A DNA stretch of 64,000 nucleotides from Siphonodentalium dalli (taxonomy: Eukaryota; Mollusca; Scaphopoda; Gadilida; Siphonodentaliidae). Positions within the stretch are counted from its first letter, which is position 1. The number at the start of each line of letters is the position of its first letter. Below, one piece after another: positions 22,370 through 34,821 of the stretch. The stretch covers positions 186,842,716-186,906,715 of the forward strand of contig CP136066.1 of assembly GCA_032622095.1 (NCBI GenBank), written 5' to 3'. The notes under the pieces are model-generated. The model did no database searches and was not told the origin of the DNA. It worked only from the letters and a program-made list of their open reading frames with translations. The position numbers were made by a program, and so were the translations under genes.

Positions 22370-22953
22370 AGGGGTACTGTACCCCAATTTCAATAAATTC
22401 CCGGTGACAATAGCGATTTAATATGAATATTATATTATAAAATAACTAATTTTAGTCGACGATGTCTACTGAAAACGTTCCGGGTAATAGACTATCGTAA
22501 AAGTAAAATTGAATTATTTAATATAAATTCATTTATGGCTGGAGTCATAAAATGGAGAATTATGCCATTACGAGTTACCGTTCTTGAAATCGCATCTGCT
22601 GCGTGTCTTTTATCGACGGCCGTTCGCGATCATTATTGAGTTGCAAACAAAACAGTCATAAAGCGTCAAGTATTTTATAGGGAGTGAGATTGTTCGATGT
22701 AAGAGATTGAATGCATCAATCGAAGCTGTGAGCAATGAACTTCCGGTTCTTCCTGCGAGCTGCGTCTTCTCCGGTGAAGGTCAAAAACATGGCGCGTAGT
22801 TTGAAATCGTAATATTTTTGTTTCCAAGATCAATATTTTCTTCGCTAAATTAGGTTTATACGAAACTCATATAACATGAACGCAATCTAACTTGAAAGTT
22901 ATTTCAATGGGAGTAAATAAAAAAAATTGCCTATCTCTGTGTACAGTACCCCT
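22370..22953. mobile_element. 584-bp MITE with TTAA target duplication (unit B only)
   Basis: Terminal inverted repeats AGGGGTACTGTAC and GTACAGTACCCCT are bounded by TTAA on both sides (22366-22369, 22954-22957). Empty sites with a single TTAA are visible in unit A (3026-3029) and unit C (48955-48958). TTAA duplication with this terminus fits a non-autonomous piggyBac-like element, by inference. No coding capacity. Confidence 0.85.
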
Positions 22954-22959
22954 TTAAGT

Positions 22960-23350
22960 AACACATGTGGCAACTTTACTGTAATGTCCACACTAACAAC
23001 AACTAATATAATTGTTTTCAATATAAACATGTTACATGAGGTAGTTTAGTTTGTTACAACTAGAATAATATCAGTCATATGTGCATTTTTCGATTTCCGT
23101 ATGTTCCTAGCAACCGTTACCACTCCTGTAACTAAGAAATATATAGTAATTTTTCAGTCGAATCCACACTAACAACAAATATCACAATTGTTTCACAATA
23201 AAAAAAACAATGACGTAGTTTATGTTAGTTTATTAAAACTACCATAATATCAGTCAGATGTGCATTTTTCTATTTCGGGTATGTCCAACCATTACCACCC
23301 ATGTAAATAAGAAATATGGTAACATTTCAGTCAGATCCACACTAACAACA
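22960..23350 (+). repeat. ~175-bp satellite, forward monomers (unit B)
   Basis: Two full monomers and a partial one of the family at 3010-3540. The array ends abruptly at ACTAACAACAATAGTCC; about 0.7 kb present in A and C (including the fold-back MITE) is missing here. Confidence 0.8.
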
Positions 23351-24540
23351 ATAGTCCAAGTCTTCTCGTACTAAAACCAGCTAAGATATTGGTATGGCGA
23401 GATGCTGGATTTTATAGTGGTTCATATTTCAGCTCAATGTCTTCTGAATATCTTTACTCGCACTCTTTTATGGGAAAAATGTTGAATCATCACGTGGTTT
23501 CTATGCTCTCTTCGGTAATGTCATCCCAATTACGGAATATCGACTTGTAGTATGCTCTAGCATCAATTTCATATATCTAGCGACACCTGCTCCACGATAG
23601 ATGGATATGTGTGCACAAATGTTCGTAAATGAGTCTACATATGACTGCAATCGCATATGGCCTGGTGGAATTTGAACCATTCCGAAAAATCACGATATCT
23701 CAAAAAGCTCAACTCGGATTTTAGGGGACTTTTGCCACGTTGTTCATAAATATGTTCTTATTAATTCCTGAAAAAATAAGCTTTCCACGAATTTTTTCCC
23801 TAGTGAACCCTAATGTGCCTGGACTATTAGCCAGGGTAGAGATTCATGGCATGGTCTATGTATCATGCAGTGTAATCTATGTAGGTGATTAATTCCCACC
23901 TCTTCCAATACATGTTCTAAGCCAATTCGCTTATATCGCTTATCATGAATACAGATGGATCGAATCCACCGCGTTTCTGAAGCTATTCATAATGTTAAGG
24001 CTTCAAATTTGAAATAGTAATTTTTCATCTGTTCCGGCGGTAACAAACGATCTATGAATATACACTATATAATAATATAATACAATATACCACGACAAGG
24101 CTTACGACTGCATTAGATAGAAATTCATCAGCTGTTAAGTGATACAAACGCACTTTATTTTACCACACCACTAAAATATGACGCTTTTTAATGTTTTATA
24201 TATATATTGTAATTATTTCATGCAGTTATCGAGAGCTATTTTGATAATTGCAACGGGGTAAAAACGATAAATTGCTAGGTTAGATCTGCAACCTGATGAT
24301 TTTGAGTAGTTTGAAGTTTCTGTGCAACATATATAGTAGATATGATGCTCGTTCCTCATGCTGAAATGGCGAAACTGTGAACGCGCGTCAGCACGGTGCC
24401 ACCCAGCATGTTTGGCGGTTCTAATGCATGGTCTGGTTATGGATTCCGTTGGAATAATCTCAGTTGCATCCCATGATTCCCATGCAACTAATCACCACCA
24501 GCCATGCGCATGCTTCGCAAGCCTTACAACACATCTACCA
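23351..24540. other. 5' flanking sequence of ELC copy B, no gene recognised
   Basis: Homologous to 4150-5270 of unit A with several small indels; no coding signal. Confidence 0.5.
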
Positions 24541-24559
24541 TGTGTAAACTATGCCCGCG

Positions 24560-24770
24560 TAGACGTATAAGTCTTGACCATGTGCCCATCGTGCATGCTG
24601 TGCCATGTGACGATGGAGATGGTGTACACACCCCGGTCGCCGCATAGTGCACGCGATTTGCATAATATACGCATCTGGATCGGGTATTGCCATGATCGCC
24701 CCACACCCATGTGGTCCCGTTCACGAAAGCGTATATAAGCTGCAAAGATCTACGTGCATGGGTCAGTACA
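24560..24770 (+). promoter_or_regulatory. Core promoter of ELC copy B
   Basis: TATATAA at 24732-24738, initiator TCAGT with A at 24765, spacing 33 as in A and C. The ATTTGCAT octamer and the proximal E-boxes are retained. Confidence 0.7.
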
Positions 24771-24833
24771 TTTCCACAGTCTATCCGCTCCATCGCGATA
24801 AGAAACAGTTTTCCTTTACAGAACAGAATACAA

Positions 24834-27800
24834 ATGGTTAGTACCAACTCTTTGTTTTTGCCGTTCACGTTATGTTACCGTAAATGCTGTGTCTGTAAAG
24901 TCACTGTGATGTGAGAACGGGCTATTTTCTCAGATTATGATGAATCAATCAATTCTTCACGACAGTGAGCAGTACGACTATCTGTCGGTTTTACTAATTT
25001 AGTTCCGACCTTGCCCCAACCATATATGATAACCACCCCACACTATGTATGTATACGTGTTTACATTCTCATTGTATATATATGGCTGACAGATGCTTTC
25101 AGACAAAAAAATCGAATGGTCACAACTTCAATGTTACAGGCCAATCGGAGAACATTAAGATAGTCAAGCAATGTTTTCGGGTTCCATTGTTCTGGTTCTT
25201 TTAAATTCGTTTCGTAAAACATAGAAATTGTCCCTGAAGAATCCCTAATGCAGCGTATACCAGAGAGACATCAGGCTTAAGTTAATTGTACTCAATCCGA
25301 TTAGATGCTCCTAAATTACCATTTCTTTAGCTTTGGGGGTAAAAAATATTTGATTCGAGTCGAGGAACCCACCCATCAAAGCTAGGAGTGATCAGATATC
25401 GATGTTTGAAATATGTTATTTTAATTTTACGTGGCCCAGTAAACAGTCGACAAGAAGAACTTATCTGACCAATTGGGGATGGAGATCGATAACTCTAAAA
25501 TCCAGTGGCTTTTTTGTGTCAGATATTTGACAAAGCGGCCAAATTTCGTTGAAAAACGTTGATAAATAACATGTATTATGCAATTTTATACTATAGTTGA
25601 CTGTGGTTAGCACTATTTTTGTGCAGTTAATCGATTCTGATAACTGAAGCGGTATTTCAAAAAAATGTTGTTGTTGTCGGAATCTGATGACATGGGGACC
25701 GTCGAATCGGATTGAGTACCTTTAACGGGAACCAAGAGTCAGTGACTCGTTCCTTGGATAGAGATGATGATATTTACCCATTAGTATTGGGGACGAAACG
25801 TGATGGCCATTAATAAATTCTGAAGACAGATAATTGAAAAGGAATTGTAAACTCATGTAGCCGTTATTCACATAGACACAACATGATAATTAGAAATGAC
25901 CATGAAAGAGAAACTTCAGTAGAGATTTTCTCAAAGAATCGAAAATCTGTCTCTAATCATCCCATTTACGGTACAGAAACAAATATGGTACAAGTTTGAT
26001 AATTATATATTGCCCAAGGTCCTGTAGTGTAAATGGAATTTACAACGACAGAGAATTTCATCTGGTCGGAAGGGGGTGGGGGTGGGGGGTGTAATTGAAC
26101 ATTCAAACTTGAATCCTATCAATTTGGATACCCCTTGAACGCAGATTCACTGACTTTGCCCCAAAACGAGGTCCAAAATTCGCCGTGACTACATCTTACT
26201 ACCTATCCTGTCTATCCCCTGTTATATGATTTCCTCTCTATTTTGCAGTCTTCCGGATTATCAAAAACCGACATAGAAGGTATGTTTTACATTACATATT
26301 GATTAAAATCTGCTATATATAAGCGCATAAATCCCTAAATTATATGTATGTTATATTAATTTAGCGAATGTATTTTTAACTATTTTATAAAGAGGATCTA
26401 CAACGAATCCCCAGTTTAAAGCGAAATTTACAAAACGAGTCCAGTAAATTAGGCTAGGCGAGATCCAAACTTAATTTCTGGACGAGTTTTGTAAATTTCG
26501 CTATAAACTGGGGACGAGTTGTAGATTCTATTTCTTACTTAATAAAAATCCCAATAAGACATACTTCAATCAATAAATGCGACGTGAGATTAACAGCGGT
26601 TTATATAAGGCATGCGGTGATGTTTCACGTAACTATGCGTTGTTATATAAGGCATGCGATGATGTTTCACGTAACTATGCGTTGTTTGGCCGCGTAAAGA
26701 AATAGTCCCAGACAAATAAGACTCTTTGACGTAATTAATGGCGTAAATTTAATGAAATATTTATTCAAACTAAATCAATAATAGTCACAAACATAGATTT
26801 AGCGTATGGAATGTAAACAGACGACAAGCCGGAAGTCAAAGGTCAAGTTTGCGCAACAATAATACAATTGGGTACACCTGGCACTATTATCCTTATTATA
26901 TCATTATTATGGAATGGGTTTAATGAATCGAATAAGGGTAGGATCATGTACATGTATATAATAAATTTATTTAGTGAATATATTTTATATTTATTTAACG
27001 ACACAATGGCGCATATTGAACATGGGACAATTTAAATATCCACAGTCAAAAATTTGAATCCAAATTAGTCAAAACTTTCCTTCGGTAATTTTAAGCTTAG
27101 CAGACATAGTACAAATAATATTGCAATCACCGTTATATTTGTATGGCACATGTCCACGTGCATCGCGTCCAAATGTTACCGGTACGTTGAAAGCAAGTGC
27201 AGCCGATTGTGATTAAGAACGTTCTTTATTATTTATCTACTGCTTTTGGGAAACGAAAATAATTTAAAAAACGACTTAAAACTTCCACGTTTGCAAGTAT
27301 ATCATCATTATTAAATTAACCTAAGCGACCGATTGCAGGTTCATGAGTTAACTAACATCCGCGGCGGTCAGTTATTATAGCTGCTAACAGACTTCTCCCG
27401 ATAGTTGCAAATTGCTTTTGATATCCACGATTGGTGGTAATCCTATAGTTTTGTCACGTGCTTTCTAGTTGGTTTACAGTGGACAGTAGTTACTTTTTTA
27501 TTTAGGAAACCGAACTAAAACATGTGAATAAATATCGTTCGTCAACCGGACATGTTCCCCATGTACATTTCAACACAATTGTAGCTTTTTAACACATATA
27601 GTGCTCTCGTGTTCGTAAATTTCTTATGGCTTACAATGATTGTTAAGGAGCCGCTTGTGGTGTCTTTCATATCACTAGGCAGGCACATGTCGCTTCGGCG
27701 ATTAAGCTATCGGTTCATTGGCTATAATTGAAATTTGGGCGGTACCTACGGATAGGTCCATTGTCTTGTTCGTCAGTCATGACAGTCATGGGGCATGGGG

Positions 27801-30800
27801 GTTCAGATATGAATAGATTGGGGTGGGGTGTCACGTTATACGTACACTGAATTCCCTATATTCCGCTCTAATACGCAATCAATGTGAGATAAAACATGGT
27901 AACAAGTATTCCACGCACTACCGATGGAATGAATTTTCACCGCGCGCATGCAATTGTGGACAAAATGACCCAGCTATATATTGGAAACTGGTTACATAGA
28001 TGTACCTTTATACATCTACTAGACCACTCGCCAACTGATTCAAACAGGCATTGCTATATCCATTTATGTAGTTCCCTTTACCCGTTAACAAGTGTTCGCC
28101 TCCACGCGCAGAAACGGAGATCTATAGTACTGGATTTTGTCTGTTCTTGTAAATGACGGGAAATCGCACACACTGTTAAATTGCCGGTATCCATAGTATT
28201 CGACACGTATTCAAAACACGGCTGTTAGGAATCTATAGTACAGGGCCCGGTCAAACCTATAGCGTAGTGTGTATATACAGTGCCTAATTTAGTCATTCAC
28301 TCTTTTGTTTTTTTTCACAGAGGTCACTGAGGTGTTTGAACTCTTCGATTTCTGGGATGGCCGTGACGGTGAGGTGGACGCGTTTAAGGTCGGCGACGTG
28401 TTGAGGAGTCTGGGAATGAACCCCACACAGAAAGTAATCAGTGAGCTCGGTGGAACCGACAAAATGGGTGAGTTATAATAAATTGTCTCGGAATGAACCC
28501 CACACAGAAAGTAATCAGTGAGCTCGGTGGAACCGACAAAATGGGTGAGTTATAATAAATTGTCTCGGAATGAACCCCACACAGAAAGTAATCAGTGAGC
28601 TCGGTGGAACCGACAAAATGGGTGAGTTATAATAAATTGTCTCGGAATGAACCCCACACAGAAAGTAATCAGTGAGCTCGGTGGAACCGACAAAATGGGT
28701 GAGTTATAATAAATTGTCTCGGAATGAACCCCACACAGAAAGTAATCAGTGAGCTCGGTGGAACCGACAAAATGGGTGAGTTATAATAAATTGTCTCGGA
28801 ATGAACCCCACACAGAAAGTAATCAGTGAGCTCGGTGGAACCGACAAAATGGGTGAGTTATAATAAATTGTCTCGGAATGAACCCCACACAGAAAGTAAT
28901 CAGTGAGCTCGGTGGAACCGACAAAATGGGTGAGTTATAATAAATTGTCTCGGAATGAACCCGACACAGAAAGTAATCAGCCAGCTCGGTGGAACCGACA
29001 AAATGGGTGAGTTATAATAAATTGTCTCGGAATGAACCCCACACAGAAAGTAATCAGTGAGCTCGGTGGAACCGACACAATGGGTGAGTTATAATAAATT
29101 GTCTCGGAATGAATCCCACACAGAAAGTAACCGTCAACTGTTACCCTCCCAGTTAACATGGGGATAGAGATGAAACCCAATCAGTGAGAAAATACGGAGT
29201 ACAATACATCGATTATCGATTATTATCTAACCCTAACCCTAACCCTAACCCCAACCCTAACCCTAACCTATACTTGTATAACTGAATTTGGTGAAGAAAA
29301 TGTGAATCCCGCTAACCAGTTAATGGGAGTGACATCATAAAATTGAAACATGCATGTCAGTACTGAACAGGGGCCGTATACCATGCGTGCATGCAGTCTG
29401 TACTATTGGATCTTAATAAGTTTATCATTTATTAACTAAACGGCCAATGATGAGAGGACAAGTATTGCCACTTAGAACCTCTTCTTGTTACTGTCACATA
29501 ACTACACAGACCAGACTCAAACAAGAGCAGTGAAATGTACTCTTAATCAAAAGCTATAGCTACATGTGTTCGACAGGAAACAGTTGTAGCCTGGTCGATG
29601 TGGACCATTTTTTTATATAGTTGCTTGGATTCTTGTATATGATAACCATATATGCAATTGGGGAAGTAATATCTTAAATAAACTAAAATGCTTTTGTTCT
29701 GGGGCATTCGCAATTCATCGTGGCGTCCAAGATGAATGTCGCTATCCGCAACCACATTGGAGAGCTATAGCATCTGGGATTTAAAAAAATATATATATAT
29801 AACCAAAGCGTATTTTGGGTTTTAGATATTTATTCCCTGTTAAATCTATTCAATGCAGATTATCCCATGCTGTTATCACGTATATGCGTTCGATAAAAAT
29901 TGTTCATACGAAACACATACGAAGGTAGGGGAGAGGGGAAACGGAGAGAGATCGTTGGCGTGTTTATATAGGGTAAACCATAAAACCAATCAGTTAATAT
30001 CCAGACACTGTCCCCATTGGAACTTGGAAGAATGGTGTCAACAATTCGAACTACATCGACTGTTGATCATTTCAGAAAACTGCGTGCAATTCGTTTATAA
30101 AAATTACGCGGTTTTCTGAATATTTGGATATCAAATGTATGAAAATAACTTGTTTTGGCATCATTATTCGATATATACCGTTCGGAACACATCAGCTGAG
30201 TGTTTCATAACACTTTAAATTCGAAATTTCTGAGGGAAAGGCAATTTCTCGTGAAATTTGTATTTCAATTTGTATTTAGTATAGAAAGTGTTACACCAAT
30301 ATTGGAAACTCAGAATATCAACTTGTCCCATGAAACGACTGACAATTATTCTTTTCAGGAGAAAAATCATATAAACTCGACGCATTCCTCACAATTTACA
30401 AGAAGGCCATGGACGAGAAGGAGACCGGAACGTTTGCGGATTTCATGGAGGCGTTTAAGACATTCGACAGAGAAGGTCAAGGTTTCATCTCAGCCGCCGA
30501 GATGCGGCATGTGCTCACGTGCCTCGGTTAGTATATACCAACATACAAGTCTTGAATTAAAGGCCCACTTAATTTTCGAATCGCCAATTATTTTTTATAG
30601 TGCCCTGATATACGGTTTTAATAACAAGCTATGCCATAAAATATGATTAAAATACTATGATTCATCACCATTTGGAACGTCTGTGTCTCAGAAGGTGCCC
30701 ATAGAGTAATAGAAAATAGCTGAAATCATAAAATCATTTCCCCCGTTATGGCTCCCAGAATGCAACATGATTCAAATTATATTTTATTTTCAATGGAAGA

Positions 30801-33045
30801 GAAATAACTCAATAGCTAAGTATATAGAGTTATTCCCAGTCCATTGAACAAAAAGAAGACTTTGTACATAATACAAGCAGATGGCAGATAATAAAAGTGC
30901 AGAAGGGACCCTATCTATTGATGGAAATGTTCAGATAATAAGTTCATTATCATTATTAACTTATTATCTGAACTTTTGCTTTAGTATAGAACGGGTTAAC
31001 TTAACTTAAAAAAGAAAAGAAAAGAAACAGACAGAGCCGGTTGCACGTGGGTTTTACACCCCCCCTCTCACGATATACTAATGATAATGAAAACACCAGC
31101 GCTTATAACAGCTGTAGACCTATGTAGTTCTTTATAACGGTGGGCATTGGCTTTTTGAACCCAAATTTAATTATGACAAAAATAAATGGATTAAACTTCG
31201 ATCTTATCTTGAACTATATTGTTAACACACTTAAGCCATGTCCTTTAAGACCTAAATGCATGTTCTGCCTAAAGTGTATGACATTTCAGAATGTATAATT
31301 TCAAATTAAGTTTTTTATTGAAAACACCAGCGCTTATAACAGCTGTAGACCTATGTAGTTCTTTATAACGGTGGGCATTGGCTTTTTGAACCAAAATTTA
31401 ATTATGACAAAAATAAATGGATTAAACTTCGATCTTATCTTGAACTATATTGTTAACACACTTAAGCCATGTCCTTTAAGACCTAAATGCATGTTTTGCC
31501 TAAAGTGTATGACATTTCAGAGTGTATATTTTCAAATTTAGACTGGGATTTTTTTATTGTTAATTTGGTACATGTAATTAATGCGAATTTATGAAATTTT
31601 TCAGGCGAGAAACTGACTGATGGGGATATGGACCACGTTATGAAATTCACTGAAACCAGGGAGGATCTCGACGGAAACATGAAATACGAAGGTCAGTATG
31701 ATATTCACATACATGTATCTTATCTTAAAGCGGCGATGATGCTCAGTGTGAGAATCACATACATGTATCTTATCTTAAAGCGGCGGTGATGCTCAGTGTG
31801 AGAATCACATACATGTATCTTATCTTAAAGCGGCGGTGATGCTTTATATTGATAATTAAATTGAATATTGAGAAATAACGAAATAATTTCCAAAAGAATA
31901 TGAAGATATATAATTATAGATAGGCCTACATATTAACCCATGTAACATGTAACATGGTCTGGAAATTCTTTGCATAACTCAATTACTTTTAATTTTCATT
32001 ATACGTCTTTGCAATTTCATATATAATTGATATGCAATGGTATTGCTTGCATATATAGTTCATGTTATTATTTATTCCACACCCATTGACGTGAGTCACA
32101 TGTATTTAACGGAACCCAGCCATTGAATACATATTAGTGTATACCTCTAGCGGAATACACGCCGGAACTATTCGTGTTGACGTTGTCGCCAAGAAATATG
32201 ACGTACATTACGTCGCCCATCCGCTTCCGGTGATTCCCCCATATTTGACAGACTTAAATCACAATAAAGGTAGCTATAGTAACAATGAAGGTGACATTCA
32301 TGGATTGAACTTATCTGACTGAACGGTGTAGAATAAATACAGAACACAACTTGCATCATAATCTCGAATCTTTTATAGAACTCGTTGCGGACGGCGCAAA
32401 GTTATATTTCGCTCGAGCTACGCTCTCGCGAAATATATCATTGCGCCATCCGCAACTCATTCGATAAAAGATTCTCGATTAAGATGCGCGTTGTGTTCTG
32501 TCTATCTATGGCATCTGCCCCTGGTGGGTGTAAATTGTCAATAAATTATATATCTAATTATCTATCTATCTCCGGTGTAATGTGGATATCTTACTTATAC
32601 TGTTATTTTGTTTTTGTTCTTCCCTGCAGTAGAAAGTAACTGTTGGCGAATACACTATATGGTTTGATATGTGCGACTTCCGATATATATGACAACAGAA
32701 GCACGCACGTAGAACTTCGAATCGACAACTTCATGACCTTGTTGATGCGTTTTCAAGTCTAAGACTATTCCTAGTAATTCCGAATAAAATGTAAAATTTA
32801 TAGTCCGAAAAATTAAGGCTTCAGAAAGCGACTGAGTGGAGCTTTATAAGCCCACTTCCCAATTTCCTGATTCCAATGATCATGCATATTCCAAGTCCCT
32901 TAGGAATTAGGAAGAAATAAGGCCAATATAAAATGGATCCGTGTACCTGGAAAAGGGTCCAAAATATATTGGATCCGTGTATCTGGTAACTGGTCCAAAA
33001 TAAATTGGGGCGGTCCAGCAATGGACCCATATGAAATGAGAAATT

Positions 33046-33085
<40 letters not shown>

Positions 33086-33773
33086 TAAATAATATGCACA
33101 CATATAAGACAGGGGACAGGAGATTATACATTGAAAAGAGAAACGTTACCACCAAGAGTATCGGCGATGATGAACGAGAATAAAGTCTTTCGTGACCAAA
33201 AATCTAGAAAAATAATATTGGGTGCAGCGTTTGACGTTGGGGCGGTTGTGTTTTAAACACAACCGCCCCAACGTCAAACGCTGCACCAATAATAGAAACA
33301 TGCTTCCATTTTATTTGGCCTAAAAACATTGAATATTTGTGCTTAGCAAAATATCTATCCATGTGAACGTATCGATTAACACACGTCATCGTTCACACAC
33401 GTTATCAATGTAGGTCATGTGACATCAAACTACACAATGGTTGGAGTACTGTGGTTTGAGTCGTAAATTGGCTTGTGTTTATGCAACCGACAACGATCTT
33501 GGAGGCCAATTAATAATTTCCATCCGTTTCAAACGAACCAGCACGAGGAATTTAAATACCATAGAAAGGCTTGGCTCGGTCGAAGCAGACGAAAATTAAA
33601 AATTGGCCTCTAATGATATATGATATCGTTAACAATTCGTTTTTGGAGTCACTCCTGTGAATGTTTAACATAGTTAAGACATATATATGTGTGGCCGCTT
33701 TGACAGTCGTCCTTCCGTTTATTTTTCAGAATTCATCAAGAAAGTGATGGCAGGACCATTCGGAGACAAGTAA
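24834..33773 (+). CDS. Myosin essential light chain, copy B (intact)
   Basis: Exons: 24765-24836 (UTR plus ATG), 26249-26279, 28321-28467, 30359-30526, 31605-31691, 33730-33773. Sizes and phases are identical to copies A and C, and the frame is open to TAA at 33771-33773, 159 residues, close to the 156-158 usual for molluscan ELCs. EF-hand [13 protein letters not shown] and the C-terminus [11 protein letters not shown] are intact. Differences from A and C in exons 3-6 are synonymous apart from lesions in the other copies, so this looks the best-conserved coding copy. Intron 2 lacks about 1.35 kb found in A and C. Introns 3, 4 and 5 carry tandem duplications. Nine extra copies of the exon 3 donor region sit directly after exon 3 and could disturb splicing. 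Confidence 0.93.
26392..26529. mobile_element. Fold-back MITE in intron 2 (copy B)
   Basis: Orthologous to 7491-7629, with a small deletion in the right arm (TTAATTTCTGGACGAG) that reduces symmetry. Confidence 0.7.
28414..29163 (+). repeat. 77-bp tandem array made of exon 3 end plus splice donor
   Basis: Units begin GAATGAACCCCACACAG at 28414, 28491, 28568, 28645, 28722, 28799, 28876, 28953, 29030 and a diverged one at 29107. Each holds the last 54 bases of exon 3, the donor GGTGAGTTATAATAAA and a little intron. The first unit is the real exon end; the remainder are intronic. Copies A and C have one diverged second unit only (near 10879 and 56736). Units contain in-frame stops and 77 is not a multiple of three, so the array cannot be read through. 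Confidence 0.95.
29227..29268. repeat. Interstitial telomeric repeat in intron 3 (copy B)
   Basis: CCCTAA units with one CCCCAA variant; longer than in A and C. Confidence 0.85.
30929..31001. repeat. Hairpin plus lone satellite-like monomer in intron 4 (copy B)
   Basis: Same GTTCAGATAATAAGTT stem and TTTAGTATAGAACGGGTTAA as in copy A. Confidence 0.6.
31089..31550 (+). repeat. 231-bp tandem duplication in intron 4 (copy B only)
   Basis: GAAAACACCAGCGCTTATAA starts at 31089 and again at 31320; the two units are nearly identical, so the event is recent. Confidence 0.85.
31692..31850 (+). repeat. ~57-bp repeat after exon 5 donor (three units in B, two in A and C)
   Basis: CATGTATCTTATCTTAAAGC followed by GGCGRTGATGCT is tandemly repeated directly downstream of the exon 5 donor. 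Confidence 0.8.
32344..32496. mobile_element. Fold-back element in intron 5 (copy B)
   Basis: Orthologue of the palindromes at 13852 and 14096, with centre TCGCTCGAGCTACGCTCTCGCG. Confidence 0.7.
32630..32788 (+). other. Candidate alternative terminal exon of ELC copy B
   Basis: Excellent acceptor (TTTTTGTTCTTCCCTGCAG) ending at 32629. Joined to exon 5 it would give a 12-residue tail, [12 protein letters not shown], stop TGA 32665-32667, and AATAAA at 32783-32788. The tail length is close to the 13 residues encoded by normal exon 6. Same arrangement in copy C. Prediction only. Confidence 0.3.
32892..33150. repeat. Insert with GGTCCAAAATAAATTGG repeats and A-tract (copies B and C)
   Basis: Relative to copy A (14636) B and C hold about 260 extra bases with two tandem ATTGGATCCGTGTAYCTGG units; in B a run of 31 A lies at about 33050-33080. 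Could be an insertion in B/C or a deletion in A. Confidence 0.55.
33221..33287. repeat. Perfect 67-bp palindrome, copy B only
   Basis: GGTGCAGCGTTTGACGTTGG...GTGTTT, one central T, then its exact complement. Copies A and C have only the left half (GGTGCAGCGTTTGACTTTGG), so the right half is a templated inverted duplication. Confidence 0.9.
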
Positions 33774-33926
33774 GAACAAACCGGTACCGTGAAGCCGGAC
33801 TAGCGACGACGACCAGACAAGACGCAAGTCACCGACAGGAGTCATGAGGGATGTTCTGTCGCGTACTACGTTCTGCAGCATTCTCTATATGTTGTTTTAC
33901 TCCTAATGTATTGAACAGTATAGAAA

Positions 33927-33932
33927 AATAAA
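33927..33932 (+). terminator. Poly(A) signal of ELC copy B
   Basis: AATAAA 154 bases after the stop codon, in the same context as in A and C. Confidence 0.75.
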
Positions 33933-34821
33933 CATTATTGTCACAACTTGTATCATATGTTCTATTTGAAAATCTGGAATTGAACCCCACATAATGCAGA
34001 CTTTTGATATTTTCATCTAAATTATTTAAAGATGGTATATCTCTTCCTAACTGCGTGTCGCTAGTAGTCCCTCATGTGACGTCATATGAGGGAAGATGAA
34101 CGACTCAGACTGCATAATCAATAGTGGAATATTCAATCGCATGAATCGGTACAACTTTAGTTACGGGCTGCCTATCAAAAAACTTTTCGGCGACGTGCTC
34201 AGTGGATTAGCCGGCATCGATAATGACTGAGAAGATGGTCTGTCTCTTAATTCTCTTCCCAACAAGTTTATATAGTTTCTGGGGTATAAACATGAATCGA
34301 AGACTTATGTCAGGAAGCGCAATCAATTGGTTGTAATTGTTATTTTCTGGTATAATACATATAGCCTTTCGGGACAAATCTGCGTGCTATTTTCAGAACA
34401 GAAACTTTTGGAGCATTTGGAGCATAGCAACAGGGAGAACTCTTATCTTAATAACACTCTGCACCAGGCCAAAGTGTCACGAGCTTCATGGCTACTACGG
34501 CATAGTAATTATGACGTACAATTGTCACCAAACTCCACCGTAATAAGATATACACATAGTATGCCATCGCTACTGTAGTACGTGTGTCCGCATCCACTTG
34601 GCAAGGTTGACAATGAATCAGTGTGGCTCAAAATGGCGATACAAGATGACCACAGTTAGTTCGAAGTTCGATATTCAATTGCTAAGTTCCATATTAAATT
34701 TCTAAGTTCCCACATGTGTATATGTCGGTGTTTGGTCATGTTAAATACTGGTTTTCATCAGCCTGCTCTTGAATTTTCCCCAGTGAGAACCAATCTCTTA
34801 ATATACTCCACGTATAATCTA
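33933..34821. other. 3' flank of ELC copy B, no gene recognised
   Basis: Homologous to 15414-16303; nothing coding identified. Confidence 0.5.
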
